From Skeletonema tropicum (lineage: Eukaryota; Bacillariophyta; Thalassiosirophyceae; Thalassiosirales; Thalassiosiraceae): DNA of 64,000 nt. The stretch lies in assembly GCA_037178625.1 (NCBI GenBank), contig CM074133.1:2666001-2730000 (forward strand). The letters run 5' to 3'. Made by a program: the position numbers and the translations under genes. Below are positions 33,157-44,536 of the stretch, piece after piece. The notes under the pieces are model-generated. The model made no database searches and had not been told where the DNA came from. It worked only from the letters and a program-made list of their open reading frames with translations. Within the stretch, counting starts at the first letter, position 1. The number at the start of each line of letters is the position of its first letter.

Positions 33157-35472
33157 TCACACCAATTTCGCCACTAGTTAAAAAAAATTTTCCTACCATC
33201 CCCCTTTTGTGGGCTATCTGGACAGTACATAGATAATTTTACATGCTAAGTTTTTTTCTTCCCCCCGCTTGCCCCCTATTTCCCCGCTCAATCTCTGCAT
33301 AAAAAATTAGACCATGAAGACTCGCTCCGTAGAGAGAGTACTGAACTCCACAGGACATCCAATGCATAACATCGAACAAAAACAATACCAAGAACAGTTG
33401 CCGCCACCATATTCTACCGATCCCTACATTTTCAGCACTTCGCACAACCTCGATGTCACTCAAAATTGAGTGAACACTTAATCATCTTTATTGTACGGTC
33501 CTCGTGGCTTCTTTGTCTTTCTACATTGTGCCATGACGTCTGGGTTGATCAAACCAGCTCTCTTCTTTGCAGCAGTCTCGGCGTGCTTTATTGGGTCTTT
33601 TTCATATTTGCATTTCTCCTCAACTTTCTTCCTTTCAGTCTGATGGAACTGTTCTACCCATTCCTCAAGGCACAGACACAAGTCAGCGTGATTCTCGATT
33701 GCTTCTAGTCCATGATCTTCTGCGTAGTGACGCTTTGTGTATCATTATTGTTTTTTCAATAGATGAACTCGCGAGAGCGTCTCGACCACCTTCTTGAACT
33801 CAGCTTTGATGTCTTGATATTCTGCCGTAATTTTCTCTTCATCTTTCTGTCCAGCTCGATGGTAGATAACTTTTACCCGAGGCATTGTATATCCTTCATA
33901 GCTTTTGCGCTTCATATCCAGTAAGGAGCAGGCAATCTTTGCATCAAATTTTTGTCGAAGGTGTCTCATTATAGTATTCCATTGTTCATCTACCAAACCA
34001 GCTTCAGTAAAGAGAGCTGCACTCTCAGTTGCATTTAACACACCAGTGACTGCATTTGCAGCATCAATAAACTCATCCTTATGATGCTTTGCTAGATATC
34101 CCGACAACCGAAGGGCTCCTACTTTTACATCTTCGTCAAGACAACCTACTACATTCTGCAGGAACGGATTTCTTCGGTGGTATGACTCGAATGCATCATC
34201 TGACTTGTGTGAACGTACTGCAACTGCAGTTGTAGGTTTATTCTGTCGGAGTTGGAAATACTCAACCACATTCTTCTCTTTGGTGTGCTGCTGCTGCTGC
34301 TTTGCCACCATCTCCCCCAATATGCGTTTGAATCTATTGCAGTCTGTCTCGTCCGACAAGTCAAGATCTGCCAATCCATAACATTGAAGGAGTGGAAACG
34401 GGTGGTGCGCTGATGTACATGGCTTTGCAGCTTCGCCGGTGTCAGCACATTCGGCAACATATTCGTCAGTGCATTCATCAGCGCATTCGTTGCTGTTGGC
34501 ATCATCGCTGATATCAACATCGGTGTCGTTGCTACCGGTGTCACCCCAATCATCTTCCTCGTCATTTCGTTCTTCCTCAATCCTAAATTGCAAATCTTTA
34601 TTCAGCCTCCGCCCAATCACACCAATGTTAGGGCAACGAGGTGGACTGAATTTTTCCTTCTTCGCTTGAAGTGGTGCGTTTGCATGCCAGTTATCAGTCT
34701 TAGGTCCAAGACGAATGTACCTCCGCTTACTTGTTCTTAAACAATTAGCTGATTCGACCTCTGCGTCAATGTCGTATTCATGGAGAAACTCTTTCCATTT
34801 ATCCTCAGTAGTAAAACTGATATCACCATCCGTGTTTTCTTTCACCAACTTACAGCTTTTCAATAAACATATCCAGTGGTCGTGTTCTATACCCACGAAG
34901 TTTTGTAATGACATTTTGTTCAATTGATCGATTTTATGCAACTCATAACTCATCCTCGTTTGTAAGTCGACGTACTTCTGATGCGGGGTAGTCATCCGGA
35001 CGATCCCAAATGCGGTACCAATGGGATAACAATGAATTCTGGGATAGATATTGTAGTAGACCTGCTAATAATAATTCGGGGCTGTCTTGTGGACAAGCCT
35101 TGGCGTCGATTGTCTCCATTGCTCTTGGTGCCGAAAAAAGTTGGTGGGGTATGCAGCGCGTTGTTGTGTTTAGGAACGTACTATCTTGTCTTGAGTATTC
35201 AATACACCCGGGCACAAATCAAACCGGAAGTTGAATATAACGTATAGAATAGATTCGTAAATTTGGGCACTGTGATACCGAAAGGTGCAGAAGCTATTAA
35301 TGGTTATGATGGTGATTTCTTCGATGCTATTGCAAGCAAATAAAAAAAATGACATAAATTGACACGCTGCTGCTAGTTAAATCTGTACGTAAGATCAGTA
35401 TCTTATGTTATGGTAATTTAGTTTAGAGGTACAAAAAATAAGGTGGGAAAATGAGGTGCGAAATTGGTGTGA
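33157..35472. mobile_element. TIR element 1, 2.3 kb, TTA target duplication
   Basis: Ends TCACACCAATTTCGC (33157) and GCGAAATTGGTGTGA (35472) form a 15-bp terminal inverted repeat, flanked by TTA at 33154-33156 and 35473-35475. A 3-bp TTA duplication suits PIF/Harbinger-like elements, but no DDE transposase was recognised inside. It carries minus-strand open frames of unknown function. The duplicated empty site at about 32503-32530 shows the DNA before insertion. Confidence 0.8.
33745..34995 (-). CDS. Hypothetical 416-residue protein of TIR element 1
   Basis: Starts MTTPHQKYVDLQ. The N-terminal part is basic; an acidic Asp/Glu/Asn-rich stretch with regularly spaced Cys (about 150-190) lies in the middle. 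The C-terminal third (RLSGYLAKHHKDEFIDAAN...MRHLRQKFDAKIACSLLDMKRKSYEGYTMPRV) looks folded and helical. It resembles no transposase I know. Another minus frame (35215-34943) overlaps its start in a different phase and may be its N-terminus after an indel. A short basic minus frame follows at 33681-33478, without an ATG start. Cargo or an unfamiliar transposition protein are both possible. Confidence 0.5.
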   Translation of the reverse strand: MTTPHQKYVDLQTRMSYELHKIDQLNKMSLQNFVGIEHDHWICLLKSCKLVKENTDGDISFTTEDKWKEFLHEYDIDAEVESANCLRTSKRRYIRLGPKTDNWHANAPLQAKKEKFSPPRCPNIGVIGRRLNKDLQFRIEEERNDEEDDWGDTGSNDTDVDISDDANSNECADECTDEYVAECADTGEAAKPCTSAHHPFPLLQCYGLADLDLSDETDCNRFKRILGEMVAKQQQQHTKEKNVVEYFQLRQNKPTTAVAVRSHKSDDAFESYHRRNPFLQNVVGCLDEDVKVGALRLSGYLAKHHKDEFIDAANAVTGVLNATESAALFTEAGLVDEQWNTIMRHLRQKFDAKIACSLLDMKRKSYEGYTMPRVKVIYHRAGQKDEEKITAEYQDIKAEFKKVVETLSRVHLLKKQ

Positions 35473-35475
35473 TTA

Positions 35476-36899
35476 GGCGGGGACAATTTAATCTTTGAGT
35501 TACTATTAATACCCCCCCCACCTAGACACCGGTTTTAGGGCTAGTGGTTCCCCTGAGTGGATTTTTACCCCCGCTGTGAGAACCACTAACAAATACATAC
35601 GTATCATAACAAACGTAAACCACAAACCTCCAACTGATTGGCATCGAGCACACAACACCAACACATTGGTACAATGGTAGTACTACCCTCTAACAACACT
35701 ATTAGTTGAGTTATTTTTTACATCGCTTGGTTCTAAACTCATCGGCTGCCGCCCCCCAGCATCGCCATGGTGCTCATTGACGTGCATTTCTATGAGCACG
35801 AAAACAGTTAATGCAAAGATCTGTACGTGTACGAAGGTGCGGGCAAATGATGACCATTCGGATCTTCTGCTGACTGTTGTGAAGAAGGGTGTCAAAAAGC
35901 TCTTTGAAAAGGAAGGAAAAGATGTGACGGACGATGCTCTAGATGCCGCCATCGGGCGTATTGAGACAATCACTTGCAGATGCGTCTGACCCAGGTGCTT
36001 GCAATCTTGTTGAATTTCTCCAGTGAATTGACTCCTCCACAATTCCGTAATGTTGCCCTACAGAGACAGCCAACACCAATCATTAATCCCAGACGGACGG
36101 AGCATTTTTATTCTCGCGATGAAGTCATTACTATGTTCGCAGGGAATGAGGATGCTCTCACAGATTTTTCTGATCTACCTTCTTACAAGAGTCAAGGAGC
36201 AGAGACAAAAGCACAACGTGATAGAGCTGTCGCCAAAGAGCTCAAGCTTAAAAGTTGGGACCCGAAGAAATTAAGAAGTTTTATTGTCTGCTACTTTTGT
36301 GGAAAACGTCGCTGCATATATTCCCCTTCGGATGCGGATTTCGCTAGAGGAAGCGCAGCTCTTAAGGCACAAAGCTTGAGTCTTTGTCTGATAGATATTC
36401 GTGTGGTGATTTGATATTTGGCGATGAAGATGATATGAGCAAGATTATTGTTCAGAAGCTGAACTTGACCTGCGAGTCTCAAATTGAACCAAGCTACTAC
36501 AAAAATGATGGTCGCACATTGAAACTGAAACCTATTTGTGTTCATTGCGGAGATTCAGAGTCGGGAGCTGCTGGAAGTTTTCTTCTGGGGCAAGAGCAAT
36601 TGAGACAACGCAATTTGACGGGTTGTTACAAATATGCTTACCCATTTGTATCATGTGCCTTCGAGTGGCAAGGAGGTTGTCAAGGGGAAGGCGAAAGATA
36701 AATTGGAAGCACGAGCGGAGCAGGCACGTGCAAAAGCAACGAGTAACAACTAAGATATACACAACCATGCCCACACGACCTACTCTACTACAGCCTCTAC
36801 ACCGGGGGTAAAAATTACGGGGGTAGAAAAGTTGACCCCCCCCCCCTCACCACAGCAAGCTGCGCTTAATAGTAACTTGAAGATTAAATTGTCCCCGCC
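35476..36899. mobile_element. TIR element 2, 1.4 kb, TTA target duplication
   Basis: The left end GGCGGGGACAATTTAATCTT and its reverse complement at the right end make a terminal inverted repeat of about 36 bp with three mismatches. TTA flanks it at 35473-35475 (shared with element 1) and 36900-36902. Poly-C/poly-G runs lie near both ends (about 35512-35520 and 36835-36846). The plus strand holds a broken Cys-rich gene. Confidence 0.85.
35974..36766 (+). CDS. Cys-rich putative zinc-binding protein of TIR element 2, frame-disrupted
   Basis: Reading from 35974 gives ...LRSFIVCYFCGKRRCIYSPSD...; near 36373 one base seems missing, and the next phase continues LESLSDRYSCGDLIFGDEDD and KLKPICVHCGD. 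A second phase change near 36640 would give ICIMCLRVARRLSRGRRK. The CxxC pairs (CYFC, CVHC, CIMC) suggest zinc binding. No transposase motif was seen. The gene is either decayed or carries consensus errors. Its 5' end may include 35777-35989 (70 codons, Cys- and Lys-rich). Confidence 0.45.
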
Positions 36900-36951
36900 T
36901 TATTTTTGCAGAACAAATCCATAATCCATCCACTATTATTGCACCATCACC

Positions 36952-37600
36952 ATGACAGAAGCCACACCCACCACCGCTGTAAAATGCGCACCAAGCAAGA
37001 ATCTAAACGTGGGGTTTCCTCACTTCGCAACTGGCAAGGATATGTATGACCATCTACGAGAAATCACCAAGCCAGGAGGCGAATTTGTAGTTCGTAACTT
37101 CGTCGGAGTTATTGAAGATTTTTCCGTCCCATCCTGCACAGTAGAGACTGAACTGTTCCCACTAGGTGCTCTTGAATATTACACAAAGAAGAATATGGGT
37201 TGGGAATATACATCCGAGGAGAAGGAGAAGTGGCAAATGAATTGAGAGAGGTGGAGCTCAAGGAGACTACCGTGATGGAATGCAGGCGAAAATAACTAAT
37301 GTAATCGATTGCTTGAGAACAGAACCACTTTCAAAACGAGCAGTCATTCCGATTCCATTTAGCACTGAAGGAAGTCAAACGGCAGACTGGACGGATCAAG
37401 GTCAGAATAAGTGTTGTCGGGAGTTGCATCTTTATCTTGAGGATGGCAAGCTAAAGTGCACTGGGATTGTTAGAATGCAGAATGCGAATATAATGACAAA
37501 GAACATTCACTTCTTTGCAACTCTTGTGAATCATGTTGCAAAGGAGTTAGGAAGTCGAAGTTGGAGAGTATACGCATTGGATCACGAACCTATGCCATGA
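36952..37600 (+). CDS. Thymidylate-synthase-like fold protein, lineage-specific
   Basis: Begins MTEATPTTAVKCAPSKN. A stop at 37243-37245 is bypassed if one A near 37240 is extra, giving ...WQM-IERGGAQGDYRDGMQAKI, then NVIDCLRTEPLSKRAVIPIPF and CCRELHLYLEDGKLKCTGIVR. After NANIMTKNIHFFATLVNHVAKELG another phase offers VEVGEYTHWI. The order (RAV..., strand-forming HLYLEDGKLKCTG, NIHFFATLVNHVAKELGVEVGEYTHW) resembles thymidylate synthase or dCMP hydroxymethylase, but the catalytic Cys and the SRD motif are not recognisable, so it is probably a divergent homologue. The 3' end is uncertain; 37561-37746 is open in another phase. Confidence 0.5.
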
Positions 37601-37992
37601 CCGTACTGCAACAAGCTGTTGAAAGATGTCTGGAGAGGTACGATATCGAATATGTATCAAGCCTTCGAAATTATGTACATAGTAAATTTCTATTGGAGCA
37701 AGAGAGCAAAGCAAGCAGTGACACAATTGTCGCTCCTTCCCTATAGACAACGCACTTGTCCATGGTGAAATCTTTTCCTTCCTCTTGACTCGCGCAACAG
37801 TTGCCCAACTATGTCTAGCAAGCTCGCTTGATTGAACCCCTCCTCGTGGCTGCTTCAAAATAAAGTCGTCTGAAATAGTCGCTTGTTTCCTTGGCGATAA
37901 GATACCATCCACCATCAACACCACCACCACCATCCGCTTGAGCTTACCCGTGACTCTAGAGAAACAAATTTCTTTCAGCTGTTTCTTTAGGA

Positions 37993-39281
37993 CTGAATAC
38001 CTGATAAAGTAATGCCCATTGCTGCCGAACTTCAAGTCAGTGATATCGTTGCGTATTTTTGAGATCTCCTTCATCGCGTCACTATCAATACCACCACCCC
38101 ACCACGCCCTCCCATTCTTGGCCCATAGACTCCATTCTCCGTTGGCCCAAGCGTGACCTTTTCAAGATCACCACGCTTGCCACGGGCATTGATCTTTTCC
38201 TCCAAGCCATACGGGGCACCAAAATATTGATAACCGCCACCCTCAAAAACAACAAAATAATCTTCCCAGTCCTCTCCAAATGCAACGCTCTTTACCCTTC
38301 TGTTATCCTTGTGTAGTAAATCGGATAGATTCTCAGGACCCACCCATTCTGATTTACCATTCGTAAAACGTATATAATATCTTCCATTTGATCCAAGCGC
38401 AACATAATCGGGTGGTGGATGCGAAGACGCTCTTGTATGCAATTTTTGATACACATTAGTGTAAAGACCAGAGCTGTACGCATACCTGCCATTGTCATAA
38501 AGACAAATATATATACCATTATCTCCAACTGCAACGCAGCTGGTATCAGGGGTGAAATTGTTGCGGAAGTCATCTCCTTCCTTCAGCACCCATACTCCAC
38601 ACACACCCCTCTGCCGATTAAGTTCCTTCTCTCTATTCTTTTCTGCAATTCTTTCAAGACGAATACGCTCCTCTTCTTCACGCCGCCTCCTTTCTTCCTC
38701 TTTCCTTCTCTCTTCTTCGCGTCTACTTTCAAAGTACTGCAAAATATCCTTCACTTCACTGATTTCATCCTTAATGGCTTCTTTCTCTGCCAGTAACTTC
38801 TCTAATTGTTTCTTGGCAGCCCTCTCTTCATCGTCAACATCATCGTAACGACCGTTTGCAGCGCTATACTCTCCACTTAGCGTCCTTGAACGTTTGCGCT
38901 GCTGCTCCTCCAGTTGGTTACGGCGGTGATATCCAAAGCCAGTGTGGATACGAGGTGTACGAAAAATATCCTCCAACAACTTCAAACTAAAGAATATGAG
39001 CGTAATGTAAGAATTGTATTCTTTGCGTACGATAATATCATAATGTCACTACTAATATCATTGCACTCACCTAACATTGCGGCGAAAAAGTTGTGTCTTT
39101 CCCTGACGAGGATGTAATAGATAATTAAGTACCCACGGTTCCTGTGGTATAATACACATTGAAACGAACAGTTTTCATCGGAAACAAATGCGATAACACG
39201 TGATGTGTCATTAAATTGCACCTCCTCCAATCCAGCTTGGTACGCCAGTCGACGCACATCATCAAGGGGAAGCGCTGTCAT
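37993..39281 (-). CDS. Diatom-type protein with coiled coil and WG/WD-like repeats
   Basis: Exon 1 is 39281-39071 and exon 2 starts at 38986 (GTGAGT donor, CTTTAG acceptor). Exon 1 begins MTALPLDDVRRLAYQAGLEEVQ. Correcting two single-base shifts (about 39135 and 39165) yields RFNVYYTTGTVGT and HPRQGKTQLFRRNV, which I recall as recurrent in diatom proteins. Exon 2 starts LKLLEDIFRTPRIHTGFGYH, then a strong Glu/Arg coiled coil (about 55-125 of the exon). Repeats follow: CVAVGDNGIYICLYDNGRYAY, YVALGSNGRYYIRFTNGKSEW, AFGEDWEDYFVVFEGGGYQY. A missing base near 38148 leads on to ANGEWSLWAKNGRAWW and FGSNGHYFIRYS. The stop is unresolved. Function unknown. Confidence 0.6.
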
Positions 39282-39750
39282 GATTTTGCAGTACTAATAA
39301 TTTGTTTCTACCATTATGGAAGTCGGAACAGACTGAAGAACAGCACCGGAAATGGAAAGAACTGTCACAAATTATGCACTCGTAGATATAGAAGAGAAGA
39401 AAAAAGTAAGCAGTGATACACAGAAAGAGAACGAGCGCATAGGATCAAGCGTGTATGCAATCGATGGGTTACAGTGGAGGAGAAACAATGTAGGTAGATG
39501 CAGTACAAGTGGAACAGAGAGATTGGATTGGAGAGACAAATAATATATGTAGTCTAACGAGACTGAGATGCCGAGAACCGAGAAGAAGATAGAAAGGCCT
39601 GCTAAAGCTTCTCTTTGATTCTTGCACTTGACTACGTTCCTCACGAAGGAATTAATACTGGATTTGGCGCAAAAACCACTTCGGGGCAATGCATCCGCAT
39701 CATCCATCTCACCCGACACCACCATGCCAACCGCAGTCGGTCGGTCGCAG

Positions 39751-39829
39751 CCACCAGCCACCAGCACCCAGCCACCAGCCAGCCAGCCACCTCCAGCCAG
39801 CCACCTCCAGCCAGCCACCTCCAGCCAGC
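39751..39829 (+). repeat. GC-rich minisatellite (CCAGCCA/CCTCCAGC, ~14-bp unit)
   Basis: Imperfect tandem copies of AGCCAGCCACCTCC immediately upstream of the histidine phosphatase start at 39860. All frames through it are open, giving artefactual Pro/Ser/Gln or Trp/Gly/Ala peptides. Confidence 0.9.
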
Positions 39830-39859
39830 ATACTTGTTGTGACACTACTGCAGTCAACC

Positions 39860-40556
39860 ATGGTAAAAATTTTCGTCTCAAGGCACGGGCAAGACGCAGA
39901 CAATGCAAATGGCATCCTCAATGGCCACAGAAATCAGCCACTCACAGATTTGGGGCGACAAGCAAGCGTACAGATGTAGCACAAAAGATGTTGGATGCAG
40001 GATTTTCGCTTCTCTACATCGGGTAAATGACGCTCCTCCCGAGGGTAAAACAATCTTGTCGGCTATTTATTCCTCTCCATTGATTCGTGCACTTCATACT
40101 GCGAGGATATTCGCCGATCTTCTCAAAGATGGATCATCTGATGACGGCAAAGTAGAGCCACTTGATGATCTAATTGAGAGGGACTTTGGAATAATGGCCG
40201 GTCTTCCGACTAGTTCAATTACAGCAATTTGTGGCGAGGACAAAATCCTTGCAACAGAAACAATCAACTACTTTTTAGACCCCGAGGGAGCAGAAACATT
40301 TCCGCAGTTGGTAGATAGAGCAAAGCGATTACTCACGCAGATTGAAATCCTGACAAAGGATCTATCAACAGACAGTTCAATATTACTTGTGACTCATGGA
40401 GACTTTGGAAAAATGCTCTATGCAGCTTACTATGACATCCCGTGGGAAGATGTGCTGCGGCAGTTTCATTTCGGGAATTCGGAAGTTTTACTGCTATCAA
40501 AGGACTCATCACCAGACAAAGCACACGTGTTTGAAACACAGCAGTTCAATGCCTAG
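39860..40556 (+). CDS. Histidine phosphatase, phosphoglycerate-mutase-like
   Basis: Starts MVKIFVSRHGQDADNANGI, with the RHG catalytic motif at residues 8-10, then LNGHRNQPLTDLGRQAS. One base seems missing near 39975 (continuing VAQKMLDAGFSLLY) and another near 40019 (continuing NDAPPEGKTILSAIYSSPLIRALHTARIFADLL). The second catalytic His is in LVTHGDFGKML. The frame is open from there to 40556, giving about 230 residues, the family norm. Members dephosphorylate small phospho-metabolites or proteins; the substrate cannot be told. No targeting signal is evident. Confidence 0.8.
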
Positions 40557-40704
40557 CCTTTTCTACTATAATGCATATAATTACTAATTTACAGGGATAA
40601 TAGAAGGAAGAGAGGAACAGACAATATGATGAGTGGTTTCAAGAGAATGGGAAACATGAGGGAGGGAAATCGTCATCCATTAGTTGGCACAAGTCAGACA
40701 CGAG

Positions 40705-40971
40705 ATGGGAGTATCCCTACGATACAAGCACTTTACAACACATCTTAATGTTGGTTCTTTCAAGCAACTTTCCGTCGCTACAGCTGCAGTGAAAGAACTA
40801 GACGAGTCTTTGAAAGATCTTCTCAAGCGGAATGAATCCAAAATTGACCTTGGAGAGAAAAAGACCAAAACGATCGTGGATACTGCTATTCAAGAGGTCA
40901 GGAACAAGCATGATGCATTGTCAAAAAAATCAAAAAAATGGGAAATGTCTGAGATAGAGAAAATAATCTAA
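40705..40971 (+). CDS. Small hypothetical coiled-coil protein
   Basis: 88 codons from ATG 40705, Lys/Glu/Asp-rich and probably helical (VKELDESLKDLLKRNESKIDLGEKK). It ends 9 bp before the 3' end of the convergent oxidase-fusion gene. No family recognised. It could be a 3' exon of a longer transcript, or chance. Confidence 0.35.
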   Translation: MGVSLRYKHFTTHLNVGSFKQLSVATAAVKELDESLKDLLKRNESKIDLGEKKTKTIVDTAIQEVRNKHDALSKKSKKWEMSEIEKII

Positions 40972-40980
40972 AATTCCTAG

Positions 40981-43900
40981 TTAGATGCCATTAGAACAAG
41001 GGATTAGCTTGTACCAATCGATACGATAAAAAGAAAAGACACATCTTACACAAATAAAGATGTGTATACACATAGCCAAAATCAAAAGAGCTATGCATTC
41101 TTCAATGACACCATTTCCAGAGGATGGGTCATATATTCCACGCCGCTCCAACTGATCAATGACCAAGCTCTCCTCTATAAAGCATTGATCACCTCCTTCA
41201 ATCTCAGAAGAGCCATGGACACAGCGAAAGTTATCTGACCAGACAAAGATGCATTTCATCAATCCTCGAACAGTCCAGAAGAATGGCGACCGCTTACTGA
41301 GCCATTCCGTATGCGATATTGGTATTGCTGCGAAGACGCCTGAGACCAGGATTGATATTTGGCTCATTATTGTCGCACAGATCATTCCATAGGGCATACT
41401 GCTAACCAATGCGCACGCTGCCCCAAGTGATAAGTAGCATATATTGCTCAAACTAACCAACAGAGAAATTTTGCAAATTGTTATCCAATCACCAGATAAA
41501 CCCATGACAGGATAGCAAATGAAGCAGAATACTGCAGGCCACAGAAACTCGCAAAGCAGTAGCACCATGAATCTGGCAAAGAGCAGTGGCGGCAAAGAAA
41601 ATCGTCTATTCTTGTGAACGATCTGAATAGACTTGAACCATTGATGTTGCAGAGGTACGATGCTGTACATGCGAGTAAAGGTCCATGTGATACTAATGAG
41701 CTGAACAAACGAAAACATCTCATATATTGTTGCTTCGACAGCCTCTTCAAAGTCACGACGGAACAATTGACCTGTTAGCAACGCCACGCCACCCACTTCA
41801 ATTATTCTTAACAGGTTGCAGCAAGATGAAAAGTATATTCGAAATTGTTGATGAAAGATGTACCCCACCTGACTTGCAAAGGGAGAATTGCTATTGACGG
41901 TATCTGCATCACAGGGATCAAAAATGAGTTTTCCCTTGACTAAATACCCATCAGGCATGATCTCGAGTCCTTGACCAAGTCCGTCGGTGCCATCTCCTTC
42001 GTCGCTACGCTCGATTAGTAGACTGCCAAGAGCACGATCTAGTCTGCCTTCGATCGAAGCAGCAACAGAGCTCAACCGTCTTCTGCTGTAAGATCTATGT
42101 GCTGAATGGTTGTGCGTGGTGTGTGCATCGTGTTCCCTCGTTGCTTCATCTCTCGCGACATTGCTGTCATTCTCGTCTTCGTCATCCTCCACAGTGCCAA
42201 TGTAGCTCATTCCTTCAAAGATACTTCCAACGCTGAAGTCGACTGACGACCGTCGATGAGGAACAGTGTAATCAATTGTTGATCGTTTGGGAACACTTGA
42301 ACGGGTTATTGTGGGAGCATCCGCTGTAGCAGACAGAAATGAGATTCTTTTCATCCATGAGTTCTTGAGCCCCTCATTCTCCTTCGACTTGCTGCTTGGA
42401 ATGGACGGAAGGAAGGCCATTAGCATCAAAGTTACCGCCACAATCAACCCCAAACTCAAGAAGAAGACAAAGTCGGGTTCCATTTGCCAATCTCTCGTGA
42501 TGCTTTGAATGCTAAATCCCTTTTTGTAGGGATATGAATCCAAATTGGCTGCTTGACTGAACTCATGATGGCATAGATGAGAACGGCTGCATAAATGTAG
42601 TGATCTCTCTTCGTCGACAAAACACTCACAAGCTGGATTCATTTTCAGGGATTTGACTAAAGAAGTATTGCAAGAAGGAAAGTCGGGTGGAAGCCAGTCG
42701 TCAAGTTTTGGTATTTGATAGTGGCCCACATTCAAGACAAAAGATATGCCGTCTTGCCTATGAACGTCCATTTGACCGTGAGCCAGCCACAAGCCTTGCG
42801 TGGCAGTGCGAAGGCGCGTCACAACTGCACCTCCCGCAGGAATTATGAAAGTATCTTTCTTCACGGCTGTATCCATTAGTGTTGTTCTATCCAATGCCCT
42901 AATCTTATCCAACATATTAGTGGAGTAGTCTTGGTTCAGCCCACAATGGTCGAGTTCGCAATCTTGGCGTTTAGGATGTGATACATCAAGGATTTCCACA
43001 GTGTGTCCGTGAAGATGTATCGGATGGTCCATGAGCAGTGTGGTTCTCCAGACAATGATGACTGTTGTATTACTCGCCAATTCGAGTGGAACAGAATGGG
43101 GATGGACAGAGTTTGCGGGGCGGTATTCTCTGCTAATCATGGCAGCGGGAGGGAAGTCATTTTGAATCCAATAGGAGTTGTCGACTCTGACGAAATGAGC
43201 ATACAGTGGTGCCGACTGAACATGAGTCTCAACAAAATGGATTTCGGTGGCAATGCCTTGTTGTACTTCATTTCCACCTGACTTGAATTCCAGCCCACTT
43301 TCTTCTCCATGGCTCATTGTTGGCAATGGACTCAGTGCAGTGACGGGAATACAATTATCCGCATTGTAGCAGTTCAATACTTTCGCGCCTTCCTCTACTG
43401 ACTTTGATTCCGTAATACTTGAAAGTAGATCAAGAGCATCATCAGATATCAATGTATCATCACTGGATACTCTCATGATAGCCCTGATGCCATTTTGATA
43501 ACCCTGTAGACGAGATTCAAGAGTATCTGCAACTATCCAATATGATTCACCATCAGTCAAATCGTTAGTGCTAACTTCCACATCGAATCTTTCACCGACA
43601 TGGAGTACAATCGAGTCCACTGTGTAGGGTTCGATGGGGTTCGAATCATGCTGCCACGACGGTCAGTGGGAATTCGCCGCTGATGCTAAACCTCAACGCA
43701 AAGTGATCTCCTCCATTTAAAAGCCTAAACTTGTACTTTTGATTTGGTTCAACAGTGATGATTTCACGTAGCTTTCCATTGCAGGTTCCAAAGTCCCATT
43801 GCGAAGTAGCCACAACGAAACCTTCATCATTTTTGGATGCAGGAGGGAGTAGACTTCCTGCGTGCTGCAGATACCGTGTAGCTGGAGATGAGATGAATCC

Positions 43901-44536
43901 GTCTTGAAGGAATAGGATCCGTTCATTATCGTACGCAAATGGGTTGTTACCAGACTGAAGTGGTGCATTTAATCTGTCGACCAACAATTCACTTCCTTTC
44001 GGATGAACAATCATTGCACCTCTGACTGAATCGTGTTGTTTGAAAATACCTGCTGCTTCAGCCTCACTGTGATACCAGTATGTTCCAGGAAGCTCATTCA
44101 CAGCGACATTGTACACAAAGGATTCTCCTCTTGCAAGTGGGCATTGTGACACTCCAACAGCACCTGCATATTCGTACGTATTCGAGTAGCTAAAGCCATG
44201 AAAATGGAGTGATATGCCGTTAGAAATTTCATTTTGAAGTGTTACATTGAGATTGTCTCCCTCAACCACGTGTATAGGTGGCGCAACGAGAGTAGCTTCA
44301 TTCTCATTGTTGTCTGTTACTACTACTGCCGCGGAAACTCGATCCGGGAGATTTGTTTTATCATCTGGCGGTCGCTGGGTATGTGATGGAGCTGTTTCCA
44401 GCGAGTCTGACTCATCGACAAGCTGAACCAGCGACTCTTGAATACGAAAGATGTGAGACCTCGTCGTTTGTGCACAAGCTAATTGGAGATTCGTTATGAC
44501 GAAGAGATACTGAAGCACAACGAGAAATAACTTCAT
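40981..44536 (-). CDS. Degenerate multicopper oxidase fused to an ABC-2/ABCG-like membrane domain
   Basis: About 1,184 residues once one extra base near 43648 is removed (restoring VAADSNPIEPYTVDSIVLHVG). I chose the start at 44536 (MKLFLVVLQYLFVI..., a signal peptide) over the in-frame ATG at 44587. Cupredoxin domains span about 60-620. Copper-site motifs: HFHG (111-114) intact; YWYHSE (153-158), where HxH has lost its second His; HPIHLHGH (about 504-511) intact; HGQMDVH (about 586-592) in place of HCHxxxH, so the type-1 Cys and one type-3 His are missing. A membrane helix (about 690-710) and a charged Ser-rich linker follow. Residues about 890-1165 are polytopic and resemble an ABCG permease: FHQQFRIYFSSC, LLTGQLFRR, GVFAAIPISHTEWL, FFWTVRGLMKCIF. 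No nucleotide-binding domain is present. Transport role unknown. Confidence 0.85.

Noticed and set aside
39622..39850. Pro/Gln/Ser-rich and Trp/Gly-rich proteins on both strands
   Set aside because: They arise from a ~14-bp minisatellite open in all phases.
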